NCBI RefSeq assembly: GCF_018326265.1
Contig: NZ_AP023360.1
Span: 7,127,001 to 7,191,000, forward strand
Direction of reading: 5' to 3'
Length of the DNA: 64,000 nt
DNA from: Catellatospora sp. IY07-71
GTDB taxonomy: Bacteria; Actinomycetota; Actinomycetes; Mycobacteriales; Micromonosporaceae
Positions 49,375 to 57,491 of the stretch are shown here, piece after piece. Below the pieces are notes generated by a model, which worked only from the letters and a program-made list of their open reading frames with translations, was not told the origin of the DNA and did not search any database. The position numbers and the translations under genes were made by a program. The first letter of the stretch is position 1. Each line of letters opens with the position of its first letter.

Positions 49375-50085
49375 GTGGGACTGCTGTTCGAGGCGCGGGA
49401 ATCAGGCTCGCCGTGGATCGACACGGTGTGGACCTGCACGAGCGAGCAGGTAACGGAGATGACCTCGGTGGCCGGGGTGTCGTGGGGCCTGGTGTTCTGG
49501 AGGCACGAGGGCCGTGCCCACGCCACCGTCACGGGACCGGGGACCCGGTCGGGCACGGCGCCGGTGCCGCAGGGCGCGAGCTTCGTCGGCGTCGAGTTCG
49601 CGGTGGGCACGTCGCTGCGCTGCGCCTCCATGGCGGCCCTGGTCGACGGGGGCGTCGAGCTTCCCGACGCCACGCGCCGGACCTTCCGGCTGGATGGTGC
49701 CCGCTGGGAGACGCCGGGCCCCGATGATGTGGAGGCGCTGGTGGAGCGGCTCGTCCGCGCCGAGGCCGTGGTCCGCGATCCGCTTGTCGCCGAGGTTCGC
49801 CGGGGCGGCCGTCCCGAGGTCACGGCCCGCACTCTCGAACGCCGTTTCCAGGCCGCGACGGGGCTGACCCAGGGCGCGGTGCGGCAGATCGAGCGCGCGC
49901 GCTCGGCCGCGGCGCTGCTGGCGTCCGGCGTCCCGGTCGGCGACGTCGTGTTCGCGCTCGACTACTTCGACGCGCCACATCTGGCCCATGCGCTGCGGCG
50001 TTACATCGGCCGGACCGCGCGCCAGCTCCGCGAGGGCGCCGGCGGCGCGATCGGCCTGGGCCTGGATCAGCCGGCGACGTCGTAG
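49375..50085 (+). CDS. AraC-family transcriptional regulator
   Basis: 236 residues. The C-terminal AraC helix-turn-helix pair is clear (VTARTLERRFQAATGLTQGAVRQIERARSAAALL, VGDVVFALDYFDAPHLAHALRRYIGRTARQLR). The N-terminal part has a small beta-rich effector-like region. TACCCT ends 7 nt before the GTG, consistent with leaderless translation. The 3' end overlaps the convergent RibD-like gene by 19 bp. Confidence 0.9.
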   Translation: MGLLFEARESGSPWIDTVWTCTSEQVTEMTSVAGVSWGLVFWRHEGRAHATVTGPGTRSGTAPVPQGASFVGVEFAVGTSLRCASMAALVDGGVELPDATRRTFRLDGARWETPGPDDVEALVERLVRAEAVVRDPLVAEVRRGGRPEVTARTLERRFQAATGLTQGAVRQIERARSAAALLASGVPVGDVVFALDYFDAPHLAHALRRYIGRTARQLREGAGGAIGLGLDQPATS

Positions 50086-50642
50086 ATCAGCTTCACGACG
50101 CCGTTCGGGTAGGCCGCGGAGTCGCGCAGGATCAGTCCCTGCTTGGCCTTGTCCGCCCCGCTGAACAGGCTCTTGCCCGCACCGAGCAGCACCGGGAACA
50201 CGAGCAGGTGGTATCGGTCGATCAGGCCCGCGTCGGACAGGCGCCGGGCGAGTTCCGCGCTGCCGTGAATGAAGATCGCGCCACCGTCGGACTTCTTGAG
50301 CGCCGCGATGTCGTCCTCGGTGCGCAGGATCGTGGTCGGACCCCAGCCATCGGTCAGCTCGTCGTCGCGCAGCGTGCTGGAAAGCACGTATTTCGGCAGG
50401 TCGCGGTAGGGGGCGTGGTCGTCGGAGTCACGCCAGGTGGGCGCGAACGCCTCGTAGCTGCGGCGGCCGAACATGAGCGCCGTGGTGTCGGCGAGTTCCT
50501 CGCCCTTGAGCGAGAACGCCTCGGGCAGGAACTCGATGTCGTTGATGACCCAGCCGCCGCTGCGGTGCCCCTCCGCCGTCCCACCGGGGGAATCCACGAC
50601 ACCGTCGAGCGACATGAATCCCGTGTAGACCAGTTGACGCAT
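50067..50642 (-). CDS. DHFR-fold (RibD C-terminal-like) reductase
   Basis: 191 residues with the RibD-C/dihydrofolate-reductase-like pattern: YTGFMSLDGVVDSP, LMFGRRSYEAFAPTW, KYVLSSTL, IFIHGSAELARRLSDAGLIDRYHLLVFPVLLGAGKSLF. Such stand-alone proteins bind NADPH and are of unknown substrate. The ATG at 50642 follows a GAGGGGAA ribosome-binding site. It converges with the AraC gene, whose stop it overlaps. Confidence 0.9.
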   Translation of the reverse strand: MRQLVYTGFMSLDGVVDSPGGTAEGHRSGGWVINDIEFLPEAFSLKGEELADTTALMFGRRSYEAFAPTWRDSDDHAPYRDLPKYVLSSTLRDDELTDGWGPTTILRTEDDIAALKKSDGGAIFIHGSAELARRLSDAGLIDRYHLLVFPVLLGAGKSLFSGADKAKQGLILRDSAAYPNGVVKLIYDVAG

Positions 50643-50940
50643 GTGCGGTTCCCCTCGTAGTCGCGCTGCCAGGTGCCCGCTTCGCTGACGTGCGGGCGCA
50701 GCATCATGCTAAGGGCGCGCCGGTGCGGAGGTCTTGTATGAAACCGACGGCGGCAGTACTCCGATGCGGCGAGCGTGGTTCGAGTCTGACCGCTCGTGAA
50801 CGTATGAGATCGGTTCATGGCGCCGGGTGGTCGGTTCCCTTTCCGATGTAACCCAGACGAAATCAGCCTGCGGGGGCAATCAGGAGAACGGAGCGACCAC
50901 GTTGCATGACCTCGATGTGCATTCAAGGACCGGACACCTC

Positions 50941-52398
50941 ATGACGCGGAGGCTGAGCGCCCTCGTGCTGGCCGCGCTCGCGGCGGTGACCAGCCTGGTG
51001 GTCGCCGCGTCGCCGGCCAGTGCCGCCACCAGCCAGTTCCGGGGCATGAACTGGGCCGTGCTGGGTGACAACTTCAGCACCGGCACGCTCGTAGTGCAGG
51101 GGCTGAGCCAGTCGGACAGCAACGCGACGGTGCGGGCCAAGGCCAACGCCCTCTATGACGACATGGCGGCCACCATGGGCGTCAACACGGTCCGGCTGCC
51201 GATCAACACGCATACGGTGGCCAACACGACCTGGTGGAACGCCTACCGCGGCGCCATCGACGCGGCGACCGCCCGTGGTTTCAAGGTCATCCTCGCCTAC
51301 TGGGAGGACGGCGCGGCCTCCGGCGGCAGGATCACGAACCTTGCCGCCTGGAACACCATGTGGTCGAGCGTGACCAGCACGTACGGCTCGAACAGCCTCG
51401 TGTACTTCGAGCCGATGAACGAGCCGCACGGTTACACGTCGGCCGAGTGGCGCGACGTCGCGGCGAACTGGCTCGGCTACCACTACTCCGCGGTGCCCGG
51501 CCGGGTGCTCATCGGCGGCACCGGCTACAGCCAGGATCTGCGCGACGTCTGCAACGACAGCCGGTTCAACGCGACGCTGCTGTCGTTCCACCACTACGCC
51601 TTCTTCTACAGCGCGATGACCTACGACGCCTTCCGCAGCCACATCCAGACGCGGCTGGGCAACTGCGCCTCCCGCGCGGTCGCGACCGAGTTCGGCGGGC
51701 CGATGTCGACCGGCCTCAACTATGCCGACCCGAACAGCACCGACAACTTCGTGCGCCACATCCGCGCCATGGCCCAGGTCATGCGCGACAACCAGATGGG
51801 CGGCACCTACTGGCCCGCCCTCGGCGGCAAGCCCGGCACCATCGGCTACGACTGGTACTCGATGTTCGCCCTCAGCGGCAGCGGCACCGATCTCAACCTG
51901 ACCATCCGCAACACCTCCGGCGCCAACCGGGTCCGGTACGGCTGGGGCGACGCCGTGAGCGACCCCACGCCGCCGCCGACGACGTTCTACCGGGTCAACG
52001 TGCGCCACAGCGGCAAGGCCATGGACGTCCAGTCCCCGAACACCGACAACGGCGCCCGCGTCGGCCAGTACACGTACAACGGCAATGCGTGGCAGCAGTG
52101 GCAGTTCCAGGACGCGGGCGGCGGCTACTGGCGCCTCGTCAGCCGGCACAGCGGCAAGTGCCTGGACGTGGTGAGCGCCTCGACCGCCGACGGCGCCGAG
52201 CTGATCCAGTACACCTGCGGCACCGGCAACAACCAGCAGTTCCAGATGGTCGCCAGCGGCAGTTACTTCCAGCTGCGGGCGCGGCACAGCGGCAAGTGCG
52301 TGGACGTGCCGTCCGCGTCGACCGCGGACGGCGTGGTGCTCAAGCAGTACACGTGCAACACGGGCACCAACCAGCAGTGGTCGCGTACGGCCGTCTAG
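50941..52398 (+). CDS. secreted GH5-like glycoside hydrolase with ricin-type lectin domain
   Basis: 485 residues. Signal peptide to about residue 30, then a cellulase-family (GH5-like) domain with FEPMNEPHG (acid/base Glu161) and ATEFGGP (nucleophile Glu250), which together mark the clan-A barrel. A proline linker near residue 343 leads to a C-terminal ricin-B/CBM13 trefoil with three RHSGKxxDV units, each followed by a Q-x-W-like element. Likely secreted to attack plant or microbial polysaccharide. The ATG at 50941 is preferred for signal-peptide shape. Confidence 0.9.
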   Translation: MTRRLSALVLAALAAVTSLVVAASPASAATSQFRGMNWAVLGDNFSTGTLVVQGLSQSDSNATVRAKANALYDDMAATMGVNTVRLPINTHTVANTTWWNAYRGAIDAATARGFKVILAYWEDGAASGGRITNLAAWNTMWSSVTSTYGSNSLVYFEPMNEPHGYTSAEWRDVAANWLGYHYSAVPGRVLIGGTGYSQDLRDVCNDSRFNATLLSFHHYAFFYSAMTYDAFRSHIQTRLGNCASRAVATEFGGPMSTGLNYADPNSTDNFVRHIRAMAQVMRDNQMGGTYWPALGGKPGTIGYDWYSMFALSGSGTDLNLTIRNTSGANRVRYGWGDAVSDPTPPPTTFYRVNVRHSGKAMDVQSPNTDNGARVGQYTYNGNAWQQWQFQDAGGGYWRLVSRHSGKCLDVVSASTADGAELIQYTCGTGNNQQFQMVASGSYFQLRARHSGKCVDVPSASTADGVVLKQYTCNTGTNQQWSRTAV

Positions 52399-52417
52399 CG
52401 GTCGCGGCGGCCGTCAC

Positions 52418-52450
52418 CGGCCGGGTCGTGCGGGTGCGGCGACCCGGCCG
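52418..52450 (+). terminator. hairpin terminator after the GH5-like gene
   Basis: Perfect 11-bp stem CGGCCGGGTCG/CGACCCGGCCG with an 11-nt loop, 19 nt after the stop. Confidence 0.6.
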
Positions 52451-52538
52451 TGTGCTTGTGCATGCAGACGACCCGACCGTATGCATGCAGGGCACTGACG
52501 ACCGGATCTTCGATAGATCAACTGGCTATGATGCGAGG

Positions 52539-53863
52539 ATGGCGCAGCAGCCACGCGCACTCGACCCGGACGCATCGCCCAGAGCCCGCTTCGGCGCGAA
52601 GTTACGCGAGGCGCGGCAAGCCGCTCAGATGTCCGTATCCCATCTGGCGGCGCAGATCCCAGTGCACCCCGACAGCATTGCCAAGTACGAGAAGGCCGAC
52701 CGCTGGCCCGCACGCGGCATCGCCGAGAAGCTCGACAGCGTCCTACAGGCTCGTGGCGTTCTTCTCGCAGCCTGGCAGGATGGCGACGGCTATCGTCCAC
52801 GGGCCGGAACCGTGCACGGCGGCCCACCAGCCGACGGCGCTGGTTGGGGTCACGAAATCCAGCGAAGAACCTTCCTCCCGGCCGCGGCGGCGGTGCTCTC
52901 AGGCACCTCAGCCGTCAAGCTGCTCGACGCCCTGCTCGGGCTGGGGCACCGCGAACACGTCGCACGTCCGCCGGTCATCGGTGAACTCGCACGGCAGGTC
53001 GCCCAGGTGAAGACGGCTTATCAGGCATGCCGCTACGACTCGGCGCTGTCCGGCCTGCCGATGCTGCTGGAAGCGCTGACGGCAGCCCAGGCCACGGGCA
53101 AGCCCGCAGACGCCGCCCAGGTGCAGGCACTGGCCGCAGACACCTACCACGTGGCCGGCAGTCTCCTGCTGAAGCTCGGCGACCCTGCGACGGCGCTGCT
53201 GGCCGCCGATCGGAGCCAGCGCCATGCCAGAGCCAGCGGAGACCCCGTCGCGTCGCCGCCGGGGCCCGCATCGTGACGCACACATTGGCTAGAAGTGGGC
53301 ACGCTGAACGCGCTGCCCGGCTGGCCCACCAGGCGGCGAGCGAACTGGACGATGCGACCGGCCTCGCCACCACGGATGCGGTTGCGGTCTACGGCGCTCT
53401 CGTGCTGCGCGGAGCCGCCGCCGCAGCCAGATCGGGCGATCACGACGGCGCTGAGTGCTTCCTGGACCAGGCGACCCGAGCAGCCGATCGGCTCGGGCGC
53501 GACGGTAATGCCCGATGGACCGGGTTCGGGCCCGCCAACGTCGACCTTCATCGGGTCAACGTCGCGCTGACCCTCGGCGACGCCGGGCGCGCCATCCGGC
53601 TCGCTCGCCTGGTCCGGCACGACCGGCTCCTGTCGGCTGAGCGCAGGGTCTCACTGTTCCTGGACGTCGCTCAGGCGTACGCGCTCTGGGGTCGGCAAGA
53701 ATCCGCGCTCGGCGCGCTGTACGCCGCTGTCCGCATCGCCCCGCAAGAGGTTCGGAACCGTCCGGCCGTACACCGCCTCGTCCATGGCCTCTGCACCCGC
53801 GCCGGCGCAGGCGTCCGAACCCGCGCCACCGCGTTCGCCCACGCCGCCGGAATCAGCACATGA
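52539..53863 (+). pseudogene. XRE-family regulator, split by a one-base frameshift
   Basis: The first frame (to a stop at 53276) has an N-terminal XRE helix-turn-helix (FGAKLREARQAAQMSVSHLAAQ, PDSIAKYEKADRWP) and a helical TPR-like part. At about 53250 it runs into ASGDPVA and then nonsense, while the adjacent frame continues with VAAGARIVTHTLARSG to a natural end at 53863. One missing base (probably G) near 53252 accounts for this. The gene is otherwise intact and its end overlaps the flavoprotein start. It is a recent inactivation, a sequencing error, or less likely a programmed shift. Normal family members are about 440 residues. Confidence 0.8.
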
Positions 53864-54408
53864 CGCGAACGCTGCTGATCCTTGTCTGCGGCGCTGGGCC
53901 GGCGGCGGATGTCGGAAAGCTGGTCGCGCTGGCCCACGACGCCCACTGGGAGGTCGGAGTGACAGCCACTCCCGGTGCGCTGCCGTTTCTCGATGCCGCG
54001 GCCCTGCCTCCGTCGGTGAGCCTGCGCAGCGACTTCAAGCCCACGTCAGGGTCTGCCCGGCGAAGCCTGCCGGACCCACAGGCGCTGATCATCGCGCCCG
54101 CGACGTACAACACCGTCAACAAGCTCGCAGCGGGGATCGCAGACAACTACGCGCTGGTTTCCGCCGCCGAATCGATCGGGCGAGGCGTGCCGACGGTCGT
54201 CGTGCCCTTCGTCAACTCCGCGCTGGCCGCTCGAACGCCGTTCCGACGGTCGGTCGCCGCGCTGCGCGACGAAGGCCTGTACGTGCTGTTCGGAGCCCAC
54301 GACCGCTGGGAGCCGCACCAGCCCGGAACCGGATCAGACCGCCGGAGCGTATTCCCGTGGTCCACAGCGCTCGAGGTAGCGAGCCGCCAAGCTGATGTCC
54401 GGCAGTAG
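53860..54408 (+). CDS. flavoprotein of the PPC-decarboxylase fold
   Basis: 182 residues. LLILVCGAGPAADVGKLVALAHDAHWEVGVTATPGAL is the N-terminal flavin-binding part, and IIAPATYNTVNKLAAGIADN the conserved Asn-Thr element of the HFCD/Dfp fold. Such proteins usually act as a flavin-dependent decarboxylase; here it follows an XRE regulator gene with an ATGA overlap, an arrangement common in actinomycetes with unknown function. Confidence 0.85.
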   Translation: MTRTLLILVCGAGPAADVGKLVALAHDAHWEVGVTATPGALPFLDAAALPPSVSLRSDFKPTSGSARRSLPDPQALIIAPATYNTVNKLAAGIADNYALVSAAESIGRGVPTVVVPFVNSALAARTPFRRSVAALRDEGLYVLFGAHDRWEPHQPGTGSDRRSVFPWSTALEVASRQADVRQ

Positions 54409-54422
54409 CCCAGCCCGGTGAG

Positions 54423-54460
54423 GCCGGCGGCCCGGGGACAGTGGTCCCCGAGCCGCCGGC
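54423..54460. terminator. bidirectional hairpin between flavoprotein and GH16 genes
   Basis: Two stacked perfect stems of 9 and 7 bp separated by one mismatch, 4-nt loop, midway between the two convergent stops. Confidence 0.7.
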
Positions 54461-54466
54461 GTGGGG

Positions 54467-55834
54467 CTATGGCTGGGCCACCAGCCGGAACGACTGCGCG
54501 CCGGTGCCGTTGCAGGTGTACTGCACCAGCTGCACGCTGTCGGCGGTGGAGGCCGCCGGGACGTCGAGGCACTTGCCGCTGTGCGCGGACACGAAGTGAT
54601 ACCAGCCGCCGCCTTCGGCCACCGGGATCCACTGCTGGTTCGCGCCGCCGACGTAGCTCCACAGGTGCACGACCGCGTTGTCCGCGGCGGACACCCCGCT
54701 CACGTCGATGACCTGGGCGGAGTTGTTCCGGTTGTTGACGCGCACGTTGCTGCCGCTGGTGGGCTGGAACAGGAACTGCTGGGCGTTGGAGTTGTTGCAG
54801 GTGTACTGCTGGATCGCGGTGCCGTTCGCGGTGCCCGAGGCGCGGGCGTCGACACACTTGCCGCTCGTCTTGTTGACGATGCTGTACCAGGTCGTGGAGG
54901 AGATCGGCCCGCCGCTGCCGCCGGGGTCGGGGCAGGTGCCGCCCGTGCCGACGGTGTCCACGTGCGTGGTGCCCAGGCTCCGGTAGGCGTTGACCCGGTT
55001 GCGGGCCACATCGCCGGAGATCACCTCGTTGCCGGCGAAGTAGAGCCAGTCCACCTGCTGGATGTAGGTGCTGCGGCCGCCGGTGTGCCCGGAGCTGTCG
55101 ATGAACCACAGGTTGTAGTTGATCGACATCGGCGTCTCGGGATAGAACTTGTCGCCGTGGTCGGCGACGAGCGCCCCGTCGATGTAGTACTTGACCCGGC
55201 CGCCGCTGACCTGCGCGACCAGGTCGTGCCAGCCGTTGTGGCTGCGCCGCTGCACGGCGTGCACGTTGTCGGCCACCCACGGGTCGGGCTGGTAGGTCTC
55301 CCAGGTGGTCTCGAAGAACGCCGAGCCCGTCTCGCCCCATCCCCCGTTCGCCAGGTACTCGAAGTCGATCTCGCCGTAGCTGGGGTCCATCGGGTATGCC
55401 AGCGGGGTGATCGTGAAGAAGGTCTCGACGACCTTGTCGCCGTCGTTTCCGGAGACCGGCGCGTCGGTGAAGCGGACCCGGCTGGCGTAGGTGCCCTCGA
55501 AGAACTTGCGCTGGTGGTAGATCTCCGTCTGCGCCGTCCCGGCGCCGGTGCCGTCCGTGTAGGACGACAGCTGGAGCACCTTCTGCCCGTCGGCGACGGG
55601 GAACGTCACGTTGGACGGCAGCCAGGTGGCACCGGGGATGCCCGGTCCGCCGCCGCCGCCGCGCACCGTCCAGTGCCGGGCCGCCAGGGCGGGGTCGGTG
55701 GACGAGCTGTACTGAAAGTCGTCGAACAGGACGCTGCAGCTGGCGGCAGCGGCGGGCTGCGGCGCGGTGATGCTGACCAGCCCAGCGGCGAGCAGCAGCA
55801 CCACCGCACTCGAGACGGCGGGTTTTCGGAACAC
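54467..55834 (-). CDS. secreted GH16 glycosidase with ricin-type lectin domain
   Basis: 455 residues. Signal peptide to about residue 31, then a GH16-type jelly roll with the catalytic GEIDFEY (ExDxE) near residue 156 and the ARHW/YASRVRF strands. After PDPGGSGG comes a C-terminal CBM13/ricin trefoil with SGKCVDARASGTANGTAIQQYTC and two further units. Likely acts on beta-glucan or a related polymer outside the cell. A TGGAAGCGCTCTCA sequence upstream resembles the CebR operator, suggesting sugar-controlled expression. Confidence 0.9.
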   Translation of the reverse strand: MFRKPAVSSAVVLLLAAGLVSITAPQPAAAASCSVLFDDFQYSSSTDPALAARHWTVRGGGGGPGIPGATWLPSNVTFPVADGQKVLQLSSYTDGTGAGTAQTEIYHQRKFFEGTYASRVRFTDAPVSGNDGDKVVETFFTITPLAYPMDPSYGEIDFEYLANGGWGETGSAFFETTWETYQPDPWVADNVHAVQRRSHNGWHDLVAQVSGGRVKYYIDGALVADHGDKFYPETPMSINYNLWFIDSSGHTGGRSTYIQQVDWLYFAGNEVISGDVARNRVNAYRSLGTTHVDTVGTGGTCPDPGGSGGPISSTTWYSIVNKTSGKCVDARASGTANGTAIQQYTCNNSNAQQFLFQPTSGSNVRVNNRNNSAQVIDVSGVSAADNAVVHLWSYVGGANQQWIPVAEGGGWYHFVSAHSGKCLDVPAASTADSVQLVQYTCNGTGAQSFRLVAQP

Positions 55835-55975
55835 GTGGGCCTCCCAGGGACGGCGGGCATAATGTTCACGTCTACATCGAGACAGTGAAAATTATGACTT
55901 CGATCCTCGGGGAGTCAATAGTTTTCACATGAGCAAACGCTCTCCGAGATCGCCCCCCGTCCCGGCTTCCGCCAC

Positions 55976-55989
55976 TGGAAGCGCTCTCA
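55976..55989. promoter_or_regulatory. CebR-like operator upstream of the GH16 gene
   Basis: TGGAAGCGCTCTCA differs at two positions from the CebR consensus TGGGAGCGCTCCCA of streptomycetes. It lies 142 bp upstream of the GH16 start; a second, weaker AAACGCTCTCC sequence lies nearer. Assignment is by similarity to the consensus. Confidence 0.4.
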
Positions 55990-56016
55990 CAACAGCGGCG
56001 CACAGCACGCCGCGAC

Positions 56017-56050
56017 GCAGGTGCCGCCCACCGGAGGGGGCGGCACCTGC
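56017..56050 (-). terminator. hairpin terminator after the narK pair
   Basis: Perfect 12-bp stem GCAGGTGCCGCC/GGCGGCACCTGC with a 10-nt loop, 25 nt beyond the stop at 56076. Confidence 0.65.
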
Positions 56051-56075
56051 GCTGGTACGTCCGGATGACGCCGGT

Positions 56076-57491
56076 TCAGCTCGGCCGGGGCGCGCCGGGC
56101 CGGGCGTATCGCCACCAGGTGATCGCCACGCAGAGCACGGCGAAGGCGAGACCGATGGCGTAGAAGGCGGTCGGGGACATGATGGTCAGCCCGACGCCGA
56201 AGAAGAACGGCCCGAAGGCGGCGATCGCGCCGGTCCAGCCGATCACGCCGCCGGCCTGGCGGCGTTCGAAGATCATCGGCATCTGCTTGAACGTGGACGC
56301 GTTGCCGATGCCGGCGAACAGGAAGATGGCCAGCATGCCCCACAGGAATCGGTCGAACCCGGCGTCGAGGCTCGCCGCCGACGTCGTGTCAGGGGTCAGC
56401 GCCGTGGCGGTGTAACCGATCGACGCGACCAGCCCGAGCCCCGCGACGAGGGTCCACCGGGCGCCGCCGAACCGGTCGGTCAGCGGGCTGAACAGGATCC
56501 TGGCGCCGGCGCCGACGAGCGGGCCGAGGAAGACGAACGCGACCGGGTCCGGCACGGTGTATCCCTCGACGAGCAGCCGCGCCGCGTTGCCGGCCCCCTG
56601 CACGATGTCGGGGTTGCCCGCGCCGTACAGGTTCTTGACGAGCAGGCCGAACTGCGCGGAGAGGCCCGCGAAGGTGCCGAAGGTCATGATGTAGAGCAGC
56701 GTCATCCACCAGGTGTCGGGATTGCCGAAGATGTCGAACTGCTGGCGGATGTTGGCCTTGATCGGCACGGACTTCAGCATCGTCCAGGCCAGCACCGCGC
56801 CGACGACGATGAACGGGACGTAGATGAACGCGGCGTTCTGGTACCACACGACCTGGGCGGCCTTGCCGGGTGGCGCGGCCATCGGGGCCGACGAGCCGAG
56901 GAAGCCGATCATCGAGAAGCCGATGATCCAGGGTGTCAGCAGCTGCACCAGCGACACGCCGAAGTTCCCGATCCCGGCCTGCAGGCCCAGGGCCGTGCCC
57001 TGCATCCGCCGCGGGAAGAAGTACGAGGTGCTGGGCATGAAGCCGGAGAACGCGCCGCCGCCGATGCCGGACAGGAACGACAGCGACAGCAGCACCCAGT
57101 ACGGCGTGGTCGGGTCCTGGACCTGGACGCCCCAGCCCAGGACCGGGATCAGCAGCAGCGCGGTGGTCAGGGCGACCATCCGGCGGGTGCCCATGATCGG
57201 GGGCAGGACCATCCAGACCAGGCGCATGAGACCGCCGGCCAGGCCGGGCATCGAGGTGAGCCAGTAGAGCTGGTTGTTGGTCAGGTCGAACCCGAGGTTG
57301 GTGAGCTTCGGGGCGATCGCCGAGGCCAGGAACCAGGAGGCGAAGCAGAGGGTCAGGGTGAACGTGCTGATCCAGAGGGTGCGCCAGGCCAGGCCCTTGT
57401 CCCAGGTGGCCGGGTTCTCCGGGTCCCAGGATCGCAGCCACTCGCCGTCGGGTGCGGAGGTGGCCGGGCGGTCGGCGAAGGTGGTGCTCAT
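56076..57491 (-). CDS. narK: NarK-type nitrate/nitrite transporter (second of pair)
   Basis: 471 residues, twelve predicted membrane helices of the major facilitator fold. The family regions FLASAIAPKLTNLGFDLTNNQLYWLTSMPGLAGGLMRL (helices 1-2), FLSGIGGGAFSGFMPSTSYFFPRRMQGTALGLQAGIGNFGVSLVQL (nitrate-signature helix 5 region) and VAFVFLGPLVGAGARILFSPLTDRFGG fit NarK. It begins within the stop of the first transporter gene (ATGA), so the pair is cotranslated. Role: uptake of nitrate or export of nitrite during nitrate respiration. Confidence 0.92.
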   Translation of the reverse strand: MSTTFADRPATSAPDGEWLRSWDPENPATWDKGLAWRTLWISTFTLTLCFASWFLASAIAPKLTNLGFDLTNNQLYWLTSMPGLAGGLMRLVWMVLPPIMGTRRMVALTTALLLIPVLGWGVQVQDPTTPYWVLLSLSFLSGIGGGAFSGFMPSTSYFFPRRMQGTALGLQAGIGNFGVSLVQLLTPWIIGFSMIGFLGSSAPMAAPPGKAAQVVWYQNAAFIYVPFIVVGAVLAWTMLKSVPIKANIRQQFDIFGNPDTWWMTLLYIMTFGTFAGLSAQFGLLVKNLYGAGNPDIVQGAGNAARLLVEGYTVPDPVAFVFLGPLVGAGARILFSPLTDRFGGARWTLVAGLGLVASIGYTATALTPDTTSAASLDAGFDRFLWGMLAIFLFAGIGNASTFKQMPMIFERRQAGGVIGWTGAIAAFGPFFFGVGLTIMSPTAFYAIGLAFAVLCVAITWWRYARPGAPRPS

